This document shows positions 40,625-48,275 of a stretch of 64,000 nucleotides of DNA, in pieces (the stretch's first letter is position 1; the number at the start of each line of letters is the position of its first letter). The position numbers and the translations under genes are program-made. The notes beneath the pieces were generated by a model. That model was given only the letters and a program-made list of their open reading frames with translations. It was not told the origin of the DNA and did not search any database. Source of the stretch: CAZYAK01 sp964403335 (GTDB lineage: Bacteria > Patescibacteriota > Gracilibacteria > Peribacterales > Peribacteraceae); the NCBI GenBank assembly GCA_964403335.1, contig CAYOFI010000002.1, forward strand, positions 102,005 through 166,004. Direction: 5' to 3'.

Positions 40625-40984
40625 TTACGCTGAAATGAACTTCATGGAGAGCGAATTCACGCAATGCCGCGTGTTTTTCTCCGTCATGCGTTCGCCTTCA
40701 AACACATGACCCAAGTGCGCATTGCAGTTGGCACATTGGATTTCGATCCGCATGCCGTCTTCATCGGGAATTCTTTTCACGGCGCCGGGAATCTCCGCAT
40801 CAAAACTTGGCCAGCCGCAGCCGGAATCGAATTTGTCATCGGACCGGTACAGCTCCGCATTGCAGCGCTTGCAGATGTACGTGCCCTTCCCGCGGAAGTT
40901 GTCATACTCGCCCGTGAACGGGCGCTCGGTGCCTTTGTGCTCGATGATGCGGGCTTCCTCTGGTGTAAGCGGGTTCCAGGGCAT
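40625..40984 (-). CDS. msrB: Peptide-methionine (R)-S-oxide reductase MsrB
   Basis: MsrB repairs oxidised methionine. The 119-residue protein has the zinc cysteines C38/C41 (CKRC) and C84/C87 (CANC), the motif SGCGWPSFDAEI, and the catalytic cysteine C108 in RHCVNSLSMKF. The usual resolving cysteine seen in many MsrB proteins, near GWP, is present as C56. Its 3' end lies close to the tRNA-Leu(CAG) gene, and the VOC gene lies upstream on the same strand. Confidence 0.96.
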   Translation of the reverse strand: MPWNPLTPEEARIIEHKGTERPFTGEYDNFRGKGTYICKRCNAELYRSDDKFDSGCGWPSFDAEIPGAVKRIPDEDGMRIEIQCANCNAHLGHVFEGERMTEKNTRHCVNSLSMKFISA

Positions 40985-41022
40985 CGAAGGCTAAGGAGTA
41001 AGACTAAGGCTAAGAATGGAAA

Positions 41023-41415
41023 TTATTTCTTCAAATTCTCCCAGAGGCCGATGGTGTTGCCTTCGGTGTCGGAGACGTAGGCGTAGTATCCCATGCCCAT
41101 GATTTCGACTTTGGGACGGACGACGGTGCCGCCGGACTTCTCGATTTTGCCGATGTAGTCATCGATGGACGGAACGTCGATGGCGAAGACCGGAGCCTTC
41201 AAGGCTGCGTCGCGCTGCACGATGGCACCGTTGATCGCACCGGGCTTGAGTGGCATGCGTGTTTTTTCATCGATCGGCGTCGTATGTGCACCCACATACA
41301 CGGAACCGTCCGGCATGTTCCAGTCATCCAGCTTCCACCCGAATATCGAACTGTAAAATTTCTTGGCGCGGTCCAAATCATCCGCGGGAATTTCAAAGTG
41401 CACGAGAGAGTCCAT
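41023..41415 (-). CDS. VOC-family (glyoxalase-like) protein
   Basis: A 130-residue protein with two beta-alpha-beta-beta units: LVHFEIPADDLDRAKKFYSS with IFGWKLDDW, and the second half APVFAIDVPSIDDYIGKIEK with GGTVVRPKVEIMGMGYYAYV and ending in DTEGNTIGLWEN. The last Glu and the first His are the usual metal ligands. The fold covers many enzymes and resistance proteins, so the reaction cannot be named. It is transcribed with msrB in the same direction, 38 bp apart. Confidence 0.85.
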   Translation of the reverse strand: MDSLVHFEIPADDLDRAKKFYSSIFGWKLDDWNMPDGSVYVGAHTTPIDEKTRMPLKPGAINGAIVQRDAALKAPVFAIDVPSIDDYIGKIEKSGGTVVRPKVEIMGMGYYAYVSDTEGNTIGLWENLKK

Positions 41416-41488
41416 AGATGCGAGGGGAAAGAGGCATTTGTCTGCACAACTGTAGCAGAAGACGATGAACGATCGGCACTTTTCTCAC

Positions 41489-41517
41489 AAAAAAGAGGGG
41501 ACCGAAATCCCCTCTTT
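41489..41517 (-). terminator. Intrinsic terminator of the small secreted-protein gene
   Basis: On the minus strand AAAGAGGGGA-tttcgg-TCCCCTCTTTTTT: a GC-rich stem with a T run, 20 bp after the stop codon at 41537. Confidence 0.8.
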
Positions 41518-41536
41518 GATACCTGTCGAACGGAAA

Positions 41537-41848
41537 TTACTGCTGAACGACCGTGACGCTGTTGGAGGAGGAACCCACAACCGTCTGGGAGGAGTTAGCC
41601 GATGCGCCGCCGAGAACGACAGCGTTCTGGTTGCTCGGACCCACGCCCGTTTGCACAACAGTCTTGCTGCTGGTTGCAGACGTGTTCTTGAGAGCCGTGA
41701 TGTTCGTCAACGAGCTGACTCCCAAAAAGAGGGACTGATTCTTGTTCGTGTCAAAAAAGCCCAGCGCGGACTGTGCGCCGAAAGAAGCGATCGTCGCAGC
41801 AGCCACGGAGGCGCGTGCGAGGGAACGATAGAGAGCGGAGCTCTGCAT
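41537..41848 (-). CDS. Small secreted Ser/Asn/Val-rich protein
   Basis: ATG 41848 gives 103 residues with signal peptide (about 1-30, ASVAAATIASFGAQSALG). The mature part is rich in Ser, Thr, Asn and Val with repeated phrases NTSATSSKTVVQTG, ANSSQTVVGSSSNS and a closing VTVVQQ. This pattern suggests a small beta-structured surface or adhesive protein. No family recognised. It has its own strong terminator (41489-41517). Confidence 0.6.
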   Translation of the reverse strand: MQSSALYRSLARASVAAATIASFGAQSALGFFDTNKNQSLFLGVSSLTNITALKNTSATSSKTVVQTGVGPSNQNAVVLGGASANSSQTVVGSSSNSVTVVQQ

Positions 41849-42043
41849 ATAAAAGAGGGGGAAACAAATACTGCGAGTGCAGTGACGCACACCCTACACA
41901 TTTCTTGCGCGGTTCCGTGAGAAAATATTCTTGAAGCCGCCGTCAACCTGGCGTGCAAAGATGGAATGACAAGCAGGCCTTCTTGTCATCCGCACGGAGA
42001 ACATTTGCAACACGTTGCATCGCATCACGATTGTCCCAACTCG

Positions 42044-42070
42044 TCACCCTTCGACTAAGCTCAGGGTGAC
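42044..42070. repeat. Inverted repeat GTCACCCT/AGGGTGAC
   Basis: Eight-bp arms flank TTCGACTAAGCTC; the right arm covers the stop codon of the gene at 42061. The core word resembles the CCCTTCGACAAGCTCAGGG repeats known from many bacterial genomes. Confidence 0.55.
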
Positions 42071-42645
42071 AAATCGTCGCCCGGCCACACCTTGCGTCCA
42101 CTCTTGATGACGCAGGTTGTAATGGGACATTCACCGCCGATAAGTACCGGAAAAACTTCTCCGCGAGTGGAGCAAAATAAATCATCGTCGTCGAAAAGTT
42201 CCAAGAATGTTGGCCGTTGTCCTCCGCATCCTCGAGTCGGCTGCTTGCTTTCCGTGTTCACCGTGTCAGCCGCCGAGCTTGCAGAAGTGCTTGTACTCGA
42301 ATCGGGTTTGAAGAGCGGAACATCAGAATCATCATCCGTCACAGGCACATCCGATCTTGACGATGCATTTGATGAACTTGCTGCCGCTGACGCACTCGAC
42401 GCTTCCCTCTGTGCTGCGTTCTGCTCCGCAACCATCGCCCTGAAGTCATTCAGCTCGAACTCTTCGAATCCGTCACGATCATCCGCTGTGATACGTGTTC
42501 CGATAGGCATGCGATTCTGCGCAGATGTCGATGGAACGAACGTCTGTCTCGTCGCAGTCGCCTGCGCATGCGTCAACACGGACGATGTATAGAAGAAGAG
42601 TGCCGAGAGCACGGACATGCCGATGATGACGAGGGTGCGGCGCAT
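42061..42645 (-). CDS. Secreted Ser/Asp-rich protein of unknown function
   Basis: A 194-residue protein with an N-terminal signal (TLVIIGMSVLSALFFYTSSV). The middle is a low-complexity Ser/Ala/Asp linker (ASSASAAASSSNASSRSD and TSTSASSAADTVN). The C-terminal 60 residues hold four cysteines (RGCGGQRP, LFCSTRG, GGECPITTC), probably two disulphides, ending in GRKVWPGDDL. No family recognised. The Ser-rich linker is similar in style to the proteins at 36219 and 63559. Confidence 0.6.
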   Translation of the reverse strand: MRRTLVIIGMSVLSALFFYTSSVLTHAQATATRQTFVPSTSAQNRMPIGTRITADDRDGFEEFELNDFRAMVAEQNAAQREASSASAAASSSNASSRSDVPVTDDDSDVPLFKPDSSTSTSASSAADTVNTESKQPTRGCGGQRPTFLELFDDDDLFCSTRGEVFPVLIGGECPITTCVIKSGRKVWPGDDLSP

Positions 42646-42708
42646 GTCTCTACAAGACGATCAAACCCTCGTTGTCATGACACGATTCACAGAAAACCGC
42701 ATCGAGTC

Positions 42709-42736
42709 TTGACACTGGAATCTGGCACTCTAGAAT
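42709..42736 (+). promoter_or_regulatory. Sigma70-type promoter of groES-groEL
   Basis: TTGACA (42709-42714), 16-bp spacer, TAGAAT (42731-42736). The start would fall near 42743, giving a leader of about 32 nt, unlike the leaderless genes elsewhere in the window. Confidence 0.75.
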
Positions 42737-42748
42737 CCTGACTGCTAA
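42722..42748 (+). promoter_or_regulatory. CIRCE-like operator (HrcA site)
   Basis: CTGGCACTC-N9-GACTGCTAA compared with the CIRCE consensus TTAGCACTC-N9-GAGTGCTAA: 7 of 9 matches on the left, 8 of 9 on the right, and exactly 9 bp between. The -10 box lies inside the spacer, so a bound repressor would block polymerase. The hrcA gene is not in the window. Confidence 0.7.
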
Positions 42749-42774
42749 CGCATTCATTTCTCTCCTTATTCTTT

Positions 42775-43125
42775 ATGTCTTCCAAGTCTTCCGTTCCCAA
42801 GCTTGCCGTCCAAATTGAACCGCTCGGCGACCGCGTGGTTGTGACTCCCGTGGAAAAAGAGACCACGACCAAGTCCGGCATCGTCCTCCCCGAAAGCGCC
42901 TCCGGCGAAAAGCCCAGCGAGGGCATCATCATCGCGATGGGTGAAGGCGGTATTCGCTTTGAAGGAAAGGAGCTGAGCAATCCGCGCGATTATCTGAAAG
43001 TCGGCGACCATATCCTCTACGGCCGCTACGCCGGTGATGAAGTGAAGGTGAAGACGACCGAAGGCAAAGATATCGAGATCAAAGTCCTCCGCCTGGATTC
43101 TGTTCTAGGTAAGGTTATTCATTGA
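42775..43125 (+). CDS. groES: Co-chaperonin GroES
   Basis: GroES caps the GroEL chamber. A 116-residue protein, slightly longer than the usual 95-100 because of about 12 extra N-terminal residues. Seen: IEPLGDRVVVTPVEKETTTK, SGIVLPESASGEKPSEGIII (mobile loop and strands), VGDHILYGRYAGDEV, and a C-terminal KDIEIKVLRLDSVLGKV. It lies behind a CIRCE-like operator and 69 bp before groEL. Confidence 0.96.
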   Translation: MSSKSSVPKLAVQIEPLGDRVVVTPVEKETTTKSGIVLPESASGEKPSEGIIIAMGEGGIRFEGKELSNPRDYLKVGDHILYGRYAGDEVKVKTTEGKDIEIKVLRLDSVLGKVIH

Positions 43126-43131
43126 GTTCCC

Positions 43132-43160
43132 GTATAGAGGTGCGAATCGCACGTCTTTAC
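43132..43160. repeat. REP-like palindrome between groES and groEL
   Basis: GTATAGAGGTGCGA, one A, and TCGCACGTCTTTAC: 12 of 14 positions pair. Length (14+1+14) and outer sequence match the palindromes at the transposase locus (9480, 9825). A hairpin here could affect the groES to groEL mRNA ratio. Confidence 0.6.
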
Positions 43161-43194
43161 ATTATTCCTCTTCATTCGTTCTTCCCACATCCTT

Positions 43195-44838
43195 ATGGCC
43201 AAGCAAATCATCTTCAGTAACGACGCCCGCGAGAAAATCCTCAAAGGAGTCGCCAAACTCGCCCGCGCGGTCAGCGCCACCATGGGACCCATGGGCCGCA
43301 ACGTCGCGATCGATAAAAAGTACGGCGGACCGACCGTCACCAAAGACGGCGTGACTGTCGCAAAAGAGATCGAACTCCCGGATCCCTACGAGAACCTCGG
43401 CGCCCAGCTGGTGAAAGAAGCTGCCACCAAGACGAACGACGCCGCCGGTGACGGAACGACCACCGCCACGGTTCTTGCCCATGCCATCATGCAGGAAGGA
43501 CTGAAGCACTTGGGCTCCGGCAAGAACGCCATCTCCATCAAAAACGGCATCATGAAGGCCGTCGAGGCCGTGGTGAAGTATTTGGAGACGCTTGCCAAAC
43601 CGGTATCCAAGAAGGAGGAATTCGCCGCCGTCGCGACGATTTCCGCACAAGACTCCGAGATCGGCGACGCCATCGCCGAAGTGATCGACCAGGTCGGCAA
43701 AGACGGTGTCGTCACCGTCGAGGCCGGTCAGACACTGGGACTCGAAAAAGAATTTGTGGAAGGCATGCAGTTCGACCAGGGCTACATCTCCGCCTACTTC
43801 GTGACCGACACGCACGGCATGAAAGCGGTGTTCGAGCGCCCGTACATCCTGATCACCGATAAAAAGATCGGCAGCATCCAGGAAATTCTCCCGCTCTTGG
43901 AAAGCCTCGCCCAGCGCGGACGCAAGGAATTGGTGATCATCGCTGAAAGCGTCGACGGCGAAGCGCTCGCGACCCTGGTGGTCAACAAACTGCGCGGCAC
44001 GTTCAGCACGATCGCCGTGAAAGCCCCCGCCTTCGGCGACCGCCGCAAGGAAATGCTCAAAGACATCGCCATCCTCACGGGCGGCCGTGTGATTAGTGAG
44101 GAAGTCGGACTCAAATTGGAAAACACCACCATCGAAGACCTCGGTCAGGCCCGCCGCGTCGTCGCCACCAAGGATAACTGCACAATCATCGATGGCGTGG
44201 GCAAAAAGGCGGACATCACCGCCCGCGTGAACGAACTGAAGGCCCTCATCAACGACACGAAGAGCGACTTCGACCGCGAGAAGCTCCAGGAACGTCTGGC
44301 AAAGCTGTCCGGAGGTGTGGCCGTTATCAAAGTGGGCGCTGCAACAGAGATCGAACAGAAGGAGAAGCAACACCGCGTGGAAGATGCACTCTCCGCAACC
44401 CGCGCCGCAGCCGAGGAAGGCATCGTGGCCGGCGGAGGCACAGCCTTCATCCGCGCCATGTCTTCCCTCGATAAAGTAAAGACCATCAACGACGACGAAG
44501 AGACGGGTGTGGATATCATCCGCAACGCCCTCGCCTGGCCCGCCCGCAACATCGCGGAGAACGCCGGTGTCGAAGGTCACGTGGTGGTCGAGAAGGTCAA
44601 AGCCGAAAAGGGCAACATCGGCTACAACGCCATGACGGCCAAATACGAAGACCTCGTCAAAGCCATGGTCATCGACCCGAAGAAGGTCACGCGTTCAGCA
44701 CTCGAAAACGCCGCCTCCGTCGCCGCCATGTTCCTCACCCTTGAAGTCGCTATCACGGATATCCCGGAGAAGGAGAAACCGATGGCAATGCCGGGGGGAG
44801 ATGGTGGGATGGGGGGGATGGGTGGGATGGATTTCTGA
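43195..44838 (+). CDS. groEL: Chaperonin GroEL
   Basis: The ATP-dependent folding chamber. 547 residues, standard length. Seen: KLARAVSATMGPMGRNVAID, KDGVTVAKEIELPDP, the ATP site NDAAGDGTTTATVLAHAI, GFDx-type hinge regions, EEGIVAGGGTAFIRA, and the flexible tail GGDGGMGGMGGMDF. Co-transcribed with groES from the CIRCE-controlled promoter. It ends with TGA, which supports the standard genetic code. Confidence 0.98.
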   Translation: MAKQIIFSNDAREKILKGVAKLARAVSATMGPMGRNVAIDKKYGGPTVTKDGVTVAKEIELPDPYENLGAQLVKEAATKTNDAAGDGTTTATVLAHAIMQEGLKHLGSGKNAISIKNGIMKAVEAVVKYLETLAKPVSKKEEFAAVATISAQDSEIGDAIAEVIDQVGKDGVVTVEAGQTLGLEKEFVEGMQFDQGYISAYFVTDTHGMKAVFERPYILITDKKIGSIQEILPLLESLAQRGRKELVIIAESVDGEALATLVVNKLRGTFSTIAVKAPAFGDRRKEMLKDIAILTGGRVISEEVGLKLENTTIEDLGQARRVVATKDNCTIIDGVGKKADITARVNELKALINDTKSDFDREKLQERLAKLSGGVAVIKVGAATEIEQKEKQHRVEDALSATRAAAEEGIVAGGGTAFIRAMSSLDKVKTINDDEETGVDIIRNALAWPARNIAENAGVEGHVVVEKVKAEKGNIGYNAMTAKYEDLVKAMVIDPKKVTRSALENAASVAAMFLTLEVAITDIPEKEKPMAMPGGDGGMGGMGGMDF

Positions 44839-44860
44839 GAGGATCGATTACTGGAAGATG

Positions 44861-44887
44861 AAACCCCGCCGGGTGGTGGGGTTTTTG
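44861..44887 (+). terminator. Intrinsic terminator of the groES-groEL operon
   Basis: AACCCC and GGGGTT arms around GCCGGGTGGT, followed by TTTTTG. It starts 23 bp after the groEL stop. Confidence 0.75.
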
Positions 44888-44906
44888 TTTGTTGTTTTTG
44901 TTTGGG

Positions 44907-44952
44907 CCTCTCCCCCTAACCCCCTCTCCCTGCGGGGAAGAGGGGGGAATGT
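44907..44952. repeat. C-rich hairpin repeat (CCCCCTAACCCCCTCTCC type)
   Basis: The block CCCCCTCTCCCTGCGGGG followed by AAGAGGGGGGAATG, bounded by T/G-rich flanks with TTGTTTTGTTTTA. Nearly the same sequence, with flanks, occurs at 63868-63912. Confidence 0.65.
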
Positions 44953-45342
44953 AGGTTGTTTTGTTTTACAAAACATCTCACACATACCGGGAGGGCGTCC
45001 CACCGCCACGGTGGGTAGTGGTACGGGCATGATGACTGCTGGGCTCTTCCTGACAAGAATGTGGAAGCAGGCGGATGCCGGATTGTGGATCGAGGCCCTT
45101 CTTTGATGTGTGAATGGAGAAGCTCCGTCCTCTGCACGCAGTCCGCAAGCCTCGGCCACAATACGGAGAGGCGGTTGGCGGTGGGTGCATTTTCTTTGGT
45201 ACTTTCTTTGTTGGGGAGACAAAGAAAGTACGACCAGCGGCAGCTGCCGGTTACACTCTCTGGAAGGAATGATTAACCCCGCAGCCAGAAAGGCTGCTTC
45301 CGTTGTGGGAGTATTCACTGGTTTTGTATGTGGTATGTGTTT

Positions 45343-45385
45343 TGCCCTCTCCCTAGCCCTCTCCCTCGAGGGAGAGGGAATGTGG
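45343..45385. repeat. C-rich hairpin repeat
   Basis: CCCTCTCCCTCGAGGGAGAGGG is preceded by another CCCTCTCCCTAG and followed by AATGTGGGTTGTTTTGTT, the same right flank as the copy at 44907. Confidence 0.6.
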
Positions 45386-45468
45386 GTTGTTTTGTTAAAA
45401 TAGAATTTTGTCTCCAATCCCCACTTTTAAAGCCCATAACGCAGGGCTGGCTAGGGAAAAATTGACTT

Positions 45469-46704
45469 TTGGAACTTCTTCGTCAAAATGCCGCAACTTT
45501 GGCTTTAGATAGCGCTGAATCCGGCATTTCGATCTCCCAAGAGGGCGTGCTCACGGGGCGGTTTATCCGGGATGTGCAAAATGGATCGTTTGCGGCACTT
45601 TCTCAGACAGAACTGACAGAGATTGTCGAGAAAGAGGCGCTCGGAGGCGCTTTGCTGACTCCGCTCTTGCCTGACGAACGGGAAGTGCTCCTGCGCTACC
45701 TTATCCACACCATCGGCAGCCATTATAACGGCGACACTCGGCGCATGATCTGCGAAGACAAGTTAGTCTTTTTAAGTAACGAGGAAGATGCTCCGCATAA
45801 AGACCTTCCCCAATTGTCGAGCGCGACATTGTTTAACTTGGATTCTCCCGTGAGCGATGTGGCGAAAGAGGTGCTGTTGCAACAAAAGTATCCCGTGATG
45901 ACCGCGGATGAACGCATAGCGCTGTGCTTGAATCCCGAACGTTGGCCAAAGACGCTGCTCTATCACGCGAACAGCGGTTTTGCGCCGGAGGTACGGCCGT
46001 TTGCCTACCGTCCGCTGGAGCGATACATGCTGCATCCGTTCTCGGGACACGCGGATCAATTTCTGGGTTTGCTCGAACGCTTACATAGGTCCACGAGGAA
46101 GACTGACGGACGCCTGCGGATGCTGGATATCGGCGGCGCGGACGGGCGCGCGTTGCATGATGCGAAGCAATTGGATCCGCGTCTTCGTACATACAACATC
46201 ACACCGCATGAGGAACCTGCGCGATGGCCGACCGATCATTTCCGTCTTTCCGGCGCGGAAGCGATGCCCGCCGACTGGAACGAACAGATGGATCTGATCG
46301 TGTCGCAACTGTGCCTTTTGTACTGCGTCTATCCCGATCTTATATTGAAAAATGTCGTGAAGGCGCTGTCGCCGGGCGGTGAGGCGTTTCTGGATTTCGC
46401 CGCGGTCGCTCATCATGAGCCCATGCGCTTTCACGAAGGGGAAGCTACGCAACGTGCGCTCATTCTGCGCATGACCGATGTATTCCGTTGGCTGGAAACG
46501 CTGCAGCAATCCGGATTCATAGAGACTGACGGCATTCCCGAAGATTGGATGACACTGGAGGGCTGGACGGAACCGGAAAACTCCGCGCAATTCCGACCCC
46601 GCAGCGCCGTCATCCATATACGCAAATGTCAGCCCCTGGGCGAAACTGTGGCATCTGCGCAAAGAACCGTTCAGGCACGTGTTGCGGAAACAGTGCCACA
46701 GTAA
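45469..46704 (+). CDS. SAM-dependent methyltransferase domain protein
   Basis: A 411-residue protein. The first 200 residues are an unassigned helical region. The C-terminal half has a class I methyltransferase core: RLRMLDIGGADGRALHDA, then a region with AEAMPADWNEQMDLIVSQLC and VVKALSPGGEAFLDFAAV. The TTG start at 45469 is used because the frame opens there (MELLRQNAATLALDSA) and no ATG follows nearby; confidence in the start is moderate. Its target is unknown. The 3' end lies 40 bp before the lipoprotein gene. Confidence 0.7.
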   Translation: MELLRQNAATLALDSAESGISISQEGVLTGRFIRDVQNGSFAALSQTELTEIVEKEALGGALLTPLLPDEREVLLRYLIHTIGSHYNGDTRRMICEDKLVFLSNEEDAPHKDLPQLSSATLFNLDSPVSDVAKEVLLQQKYPVMTADERIALCLNPERWPKTLLYHANSGFAPEVRPFAYRPLERYMLHPFSGHADQFLGLLERLHRSTRKTDGRLRMLDIGGADGRALHDAKQLDPRLRTYNITPHEEPARWPTDHFRLSGAEAMPADWNEQMDLIVSQLCLLYCVYPDLILKNVVKALSPGGEAFLDFAAVAHHEPMRFHEGEATQRALILRMTDVFRWLETLQQSGFIETDGIPEDWMTLEGWTEPENSAQFRPRSAVIHIRKCQPLGETVASAQRTVQARVAETVPQ

Positions 46705-46708
46705 CACC

Positions 46709-46737
46709 TTGCAGCCGGACAGATTGCGTCGTACGGT
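46709..46737 (+). promoter_or_regulatory. Promoter of the lipoprotein gene at 46745
   Basis: TTGCAG (46709-46714), a 17-bp spacer, TACGGT (46732-46737), then 7 nt to ATG 46745. A full promoter with leaderless spacing. Confidence 0.5.
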
Positions 46738-46744
46738 TTTAGCC

Positions 46745-47491
46745 ATGCACGCCTCCCGCCACGCATTGGCCACATTCGGTATCGGTTGCGTATTTGTGCT
46801 TAGCGGTTGCAACAAGCCGGTTGCATCGGTGACACCAAACGTTCCCCCGCCCCCCAGCAGCCTCACCACCGATGCGCAGTTTAAGAGCTTTTTGGCTATG
46901 GGCTTGCCGGAGCAGGATATGTTCATAGAGGTTTCTCCCAAATCGCCGGAGGTGAAGCGGTTCGAGGTCACACATATGCAGGACCTGACGAAGATGAGCC
47001 ATATTTTCTGGCAATCGATCTTCACGACTACGGAGCCCGTCACTCACGATCCGTTCAAACTGACGAGCGGAGGCAAGACGTTTCCGAAAGGGAAGAAGCT
47101 AGGAGTGGCGCTGCAGCTGTGGGGCAATGGACAGGGTGTCGGGAAGTACACGGTCGCGGACGGGCAGGCGCGTTTGAAAGTGCGGTTCACGGATTTGATG
47201 CGCAACGGGACATATTCACTTTGGTGTGCACGTGTCACCAAGACGACCTTCACGGAAAAACCGTGTGATCCCGCACTTGAGCCCATCACCAGCGATCGCC
47301 GCGGTCGCGCGGTTGTTGACCTCACCTTCCCCGCTCCGCCGGACAGTACGACGGAGACCGGGAGCTGGCTGTTCTTCGCGTACCACAGCGACGGACATGC
47401 CAAACTCATCGAGAATGACTTCGGAAAGACAACGCACGCGCAGGTGCTGTTTAAGATTCCGACTCCGGCGGAGTTGAGGCCGGCGTTCTGA
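46745..47491 (+). CDS. Lipoprotein of unknown function
   Basis: ATG 46745 gives 248 residues with a lipoprotein signal and lipobox LSGC (Cys22), then a Pro-rich linker. The mature part appears beta-rich, with KKLGVALQLWGNGQGVGKYT, GTYSLWCARVTKTTFTEKPC and TGSWLFFAYHSDGHAKLIEN. The phrase GTYSLWCAR and a neighbouring Cys suggest one disulphide. The layout resembles secreted proteins that bind small molecules or metals, but no family is recognised. Confidence 0.6.
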   Translation: MHASRHALATFGIGCVFVLSGCNKPVASVTPNVPPPPSSLTTDAQFKSFLAMGLPEQDMFIEVSPKSPEVKRFEVTHMQDLTKMSHIFWQSIFTTTEPVTHDPFKLTSGGKTFPKGKKLGVALQLWGNGQGVGKYTVADGQARLKVRFTDLMRNGTYSLWCARVTKTTFTEKPCDPALEPITSDRRGRAVVDLTFPAPPDSTTETGSWLFFAYHSDGHAKLIENDFGKTTHAQVLFKIPTPAELRPAF

Positions 47492-47495
47492 GCCC

Positions 47496-47592
47496 TCGCC
47501 TCTCCCCCTAACCCCCTCTCCACGGAAGAGGGGGAATTATGAACATGCTCACTCCCCTTCCTCCCGTGGAGGAAGGGGCTGGGGGATGGAGG
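47496..47592. repeat. Two adjacent C-rich hairpins
   Basis: First CCCCCTAACCCCCTCTCC with GGAAGAGGGGGAATT (47503-47540), then CCCCTTCCTCC with GGAGGAAGGGG (47552-47580). They fill the gap between the lipoprotein gene and tmk and may include its terminator. Confidence 0.55.
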
Positions 47593-47616
47593 AAACGGGG
47601 CACGAAGGCAATAGGG

Positions 47617-47622
47617 TATAAT
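47617..47622 (+). promoter_or_regulatory. -10 box of tmk, leaderless spacing
   Basis: TATAAT, then CACGCTC, then ATG 47630: seven bases between box and start codon. Confidence 0.6.
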
Positions 47623-47629
47623 CACGCTC

Positions 47630-48217
47630 ATGCCCGGTACATTCATCGTCCTCGACGGTCCCGATGGCGCAGGTACGACGACTCAAGCGCGGCTGTTGTC
47701 TGAACGTTTGGAAAAGGAAGGACACAGCGTCGTCCTGACAGCCGAGCCGACGGACGGACCAATTGGCGAATGGATCCGTGAATTGCTGCGCAGCGGGACC
47801 ATGACTCCCCTGGCGCTGCAGATTCTGTTTTCTGCAGATCGCGCACGACATATCGAAACGGTCATCGAACCTGCATTGAAAGCGGGCAAAGTCATCGTGT
47901 CCGACCGCTATTGGTATTCCACCATCGCGTATGCCGAGGCGCAGGGATTGGATACTACTCCACTTTTAGAACTGAACAAAAATTTTATACAGCCTTCTGC
48001 TGTGATATTCACGCTTCCTCCCCTTTCCGTCTGCCTGGAAAGAATGAAGAAACGTGCGGAGAAAGATGTGTTTGAGCAGGAAGACATGCAGAAGAAGGTT
48101 CATGCGGCTTATCGCCGCTTGGCCGATGAGGATCGAACTATCGAGATAGTCGACACGTCGCTCTCGAAAGAAGAATCGTCCGCCGCCGTCTACGCTCACA
48201 TCAAAGCACACTTGTAA
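47630..48217 (+). CDS. tmk: Thymidylate kinase
   Basis: The enzyme phosphorylates dTMP to dTDP. The 195-residue length is normal. Seen: FIVLDGPDGAGTTTQARLLS, TAEPTDGPIGEWIRELL, the DRY motif VSDRYWYSTIAY, and YRRLADEDRTIEIVDTS. The P-loop reads GPDGAGTTT, with Thr where the family and P-loop kinases generally have Lys (GxGKT). The rest is conserved, so the change may be a lineage-specific variant. The -10 box TATAAT lies 7 nt before ATG. Confidence 0.9.
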   Translation: MPGTFIVLDGPDGAGTTTQARLLSERLEKEGHSVVLTAEPTDGPIGEWIRELLRSGTMTPLALQILFSADRARHIETVIEPALKAGKVIVSDRYWYSTIAYAEAQGLDTTPLLELNKNFIQPSAVIFTLPPLSVCLERMKKRAEKDVFEQEDMQKKVHAAYRRLADEDRTIEIVDTSLSKEESSAAVYAHIKAHL

Positions 48218-48275
48218 CCTTTCCCTGTTGCTTCCGTAGTACCTTCGACAATCCGATTCCTTCCCCATTTCTTGT

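Larger units (their letters stand above)
44888..45468. repeat. Repeat island downstream of groEL
   Basis: About 580 bp without a credible gene. It contains a C-rich hairpin (44907-44952), CCCACCG/CGGTGGG near 45000, a perfect 13-bp inverted repeat GTACTTTCTTTGT/ACAAAGAAAGTAC (45199-45231), GCAGCC/GGCTGC near 45290, and a second C-rich hairpin (45343-45385). ACACATACC near 44972 and GGTATGTGT near 45330 face each other at the edges of the inner block. It looks like nested insertions of small palindromic elements. Confidence 0.6.

Noticed and set aside
43162..44580. 472-codon open frame opposite groEL
   Set aside because: It mirrors the groEL codon pattern and shows no motif; groEL itself is certain.
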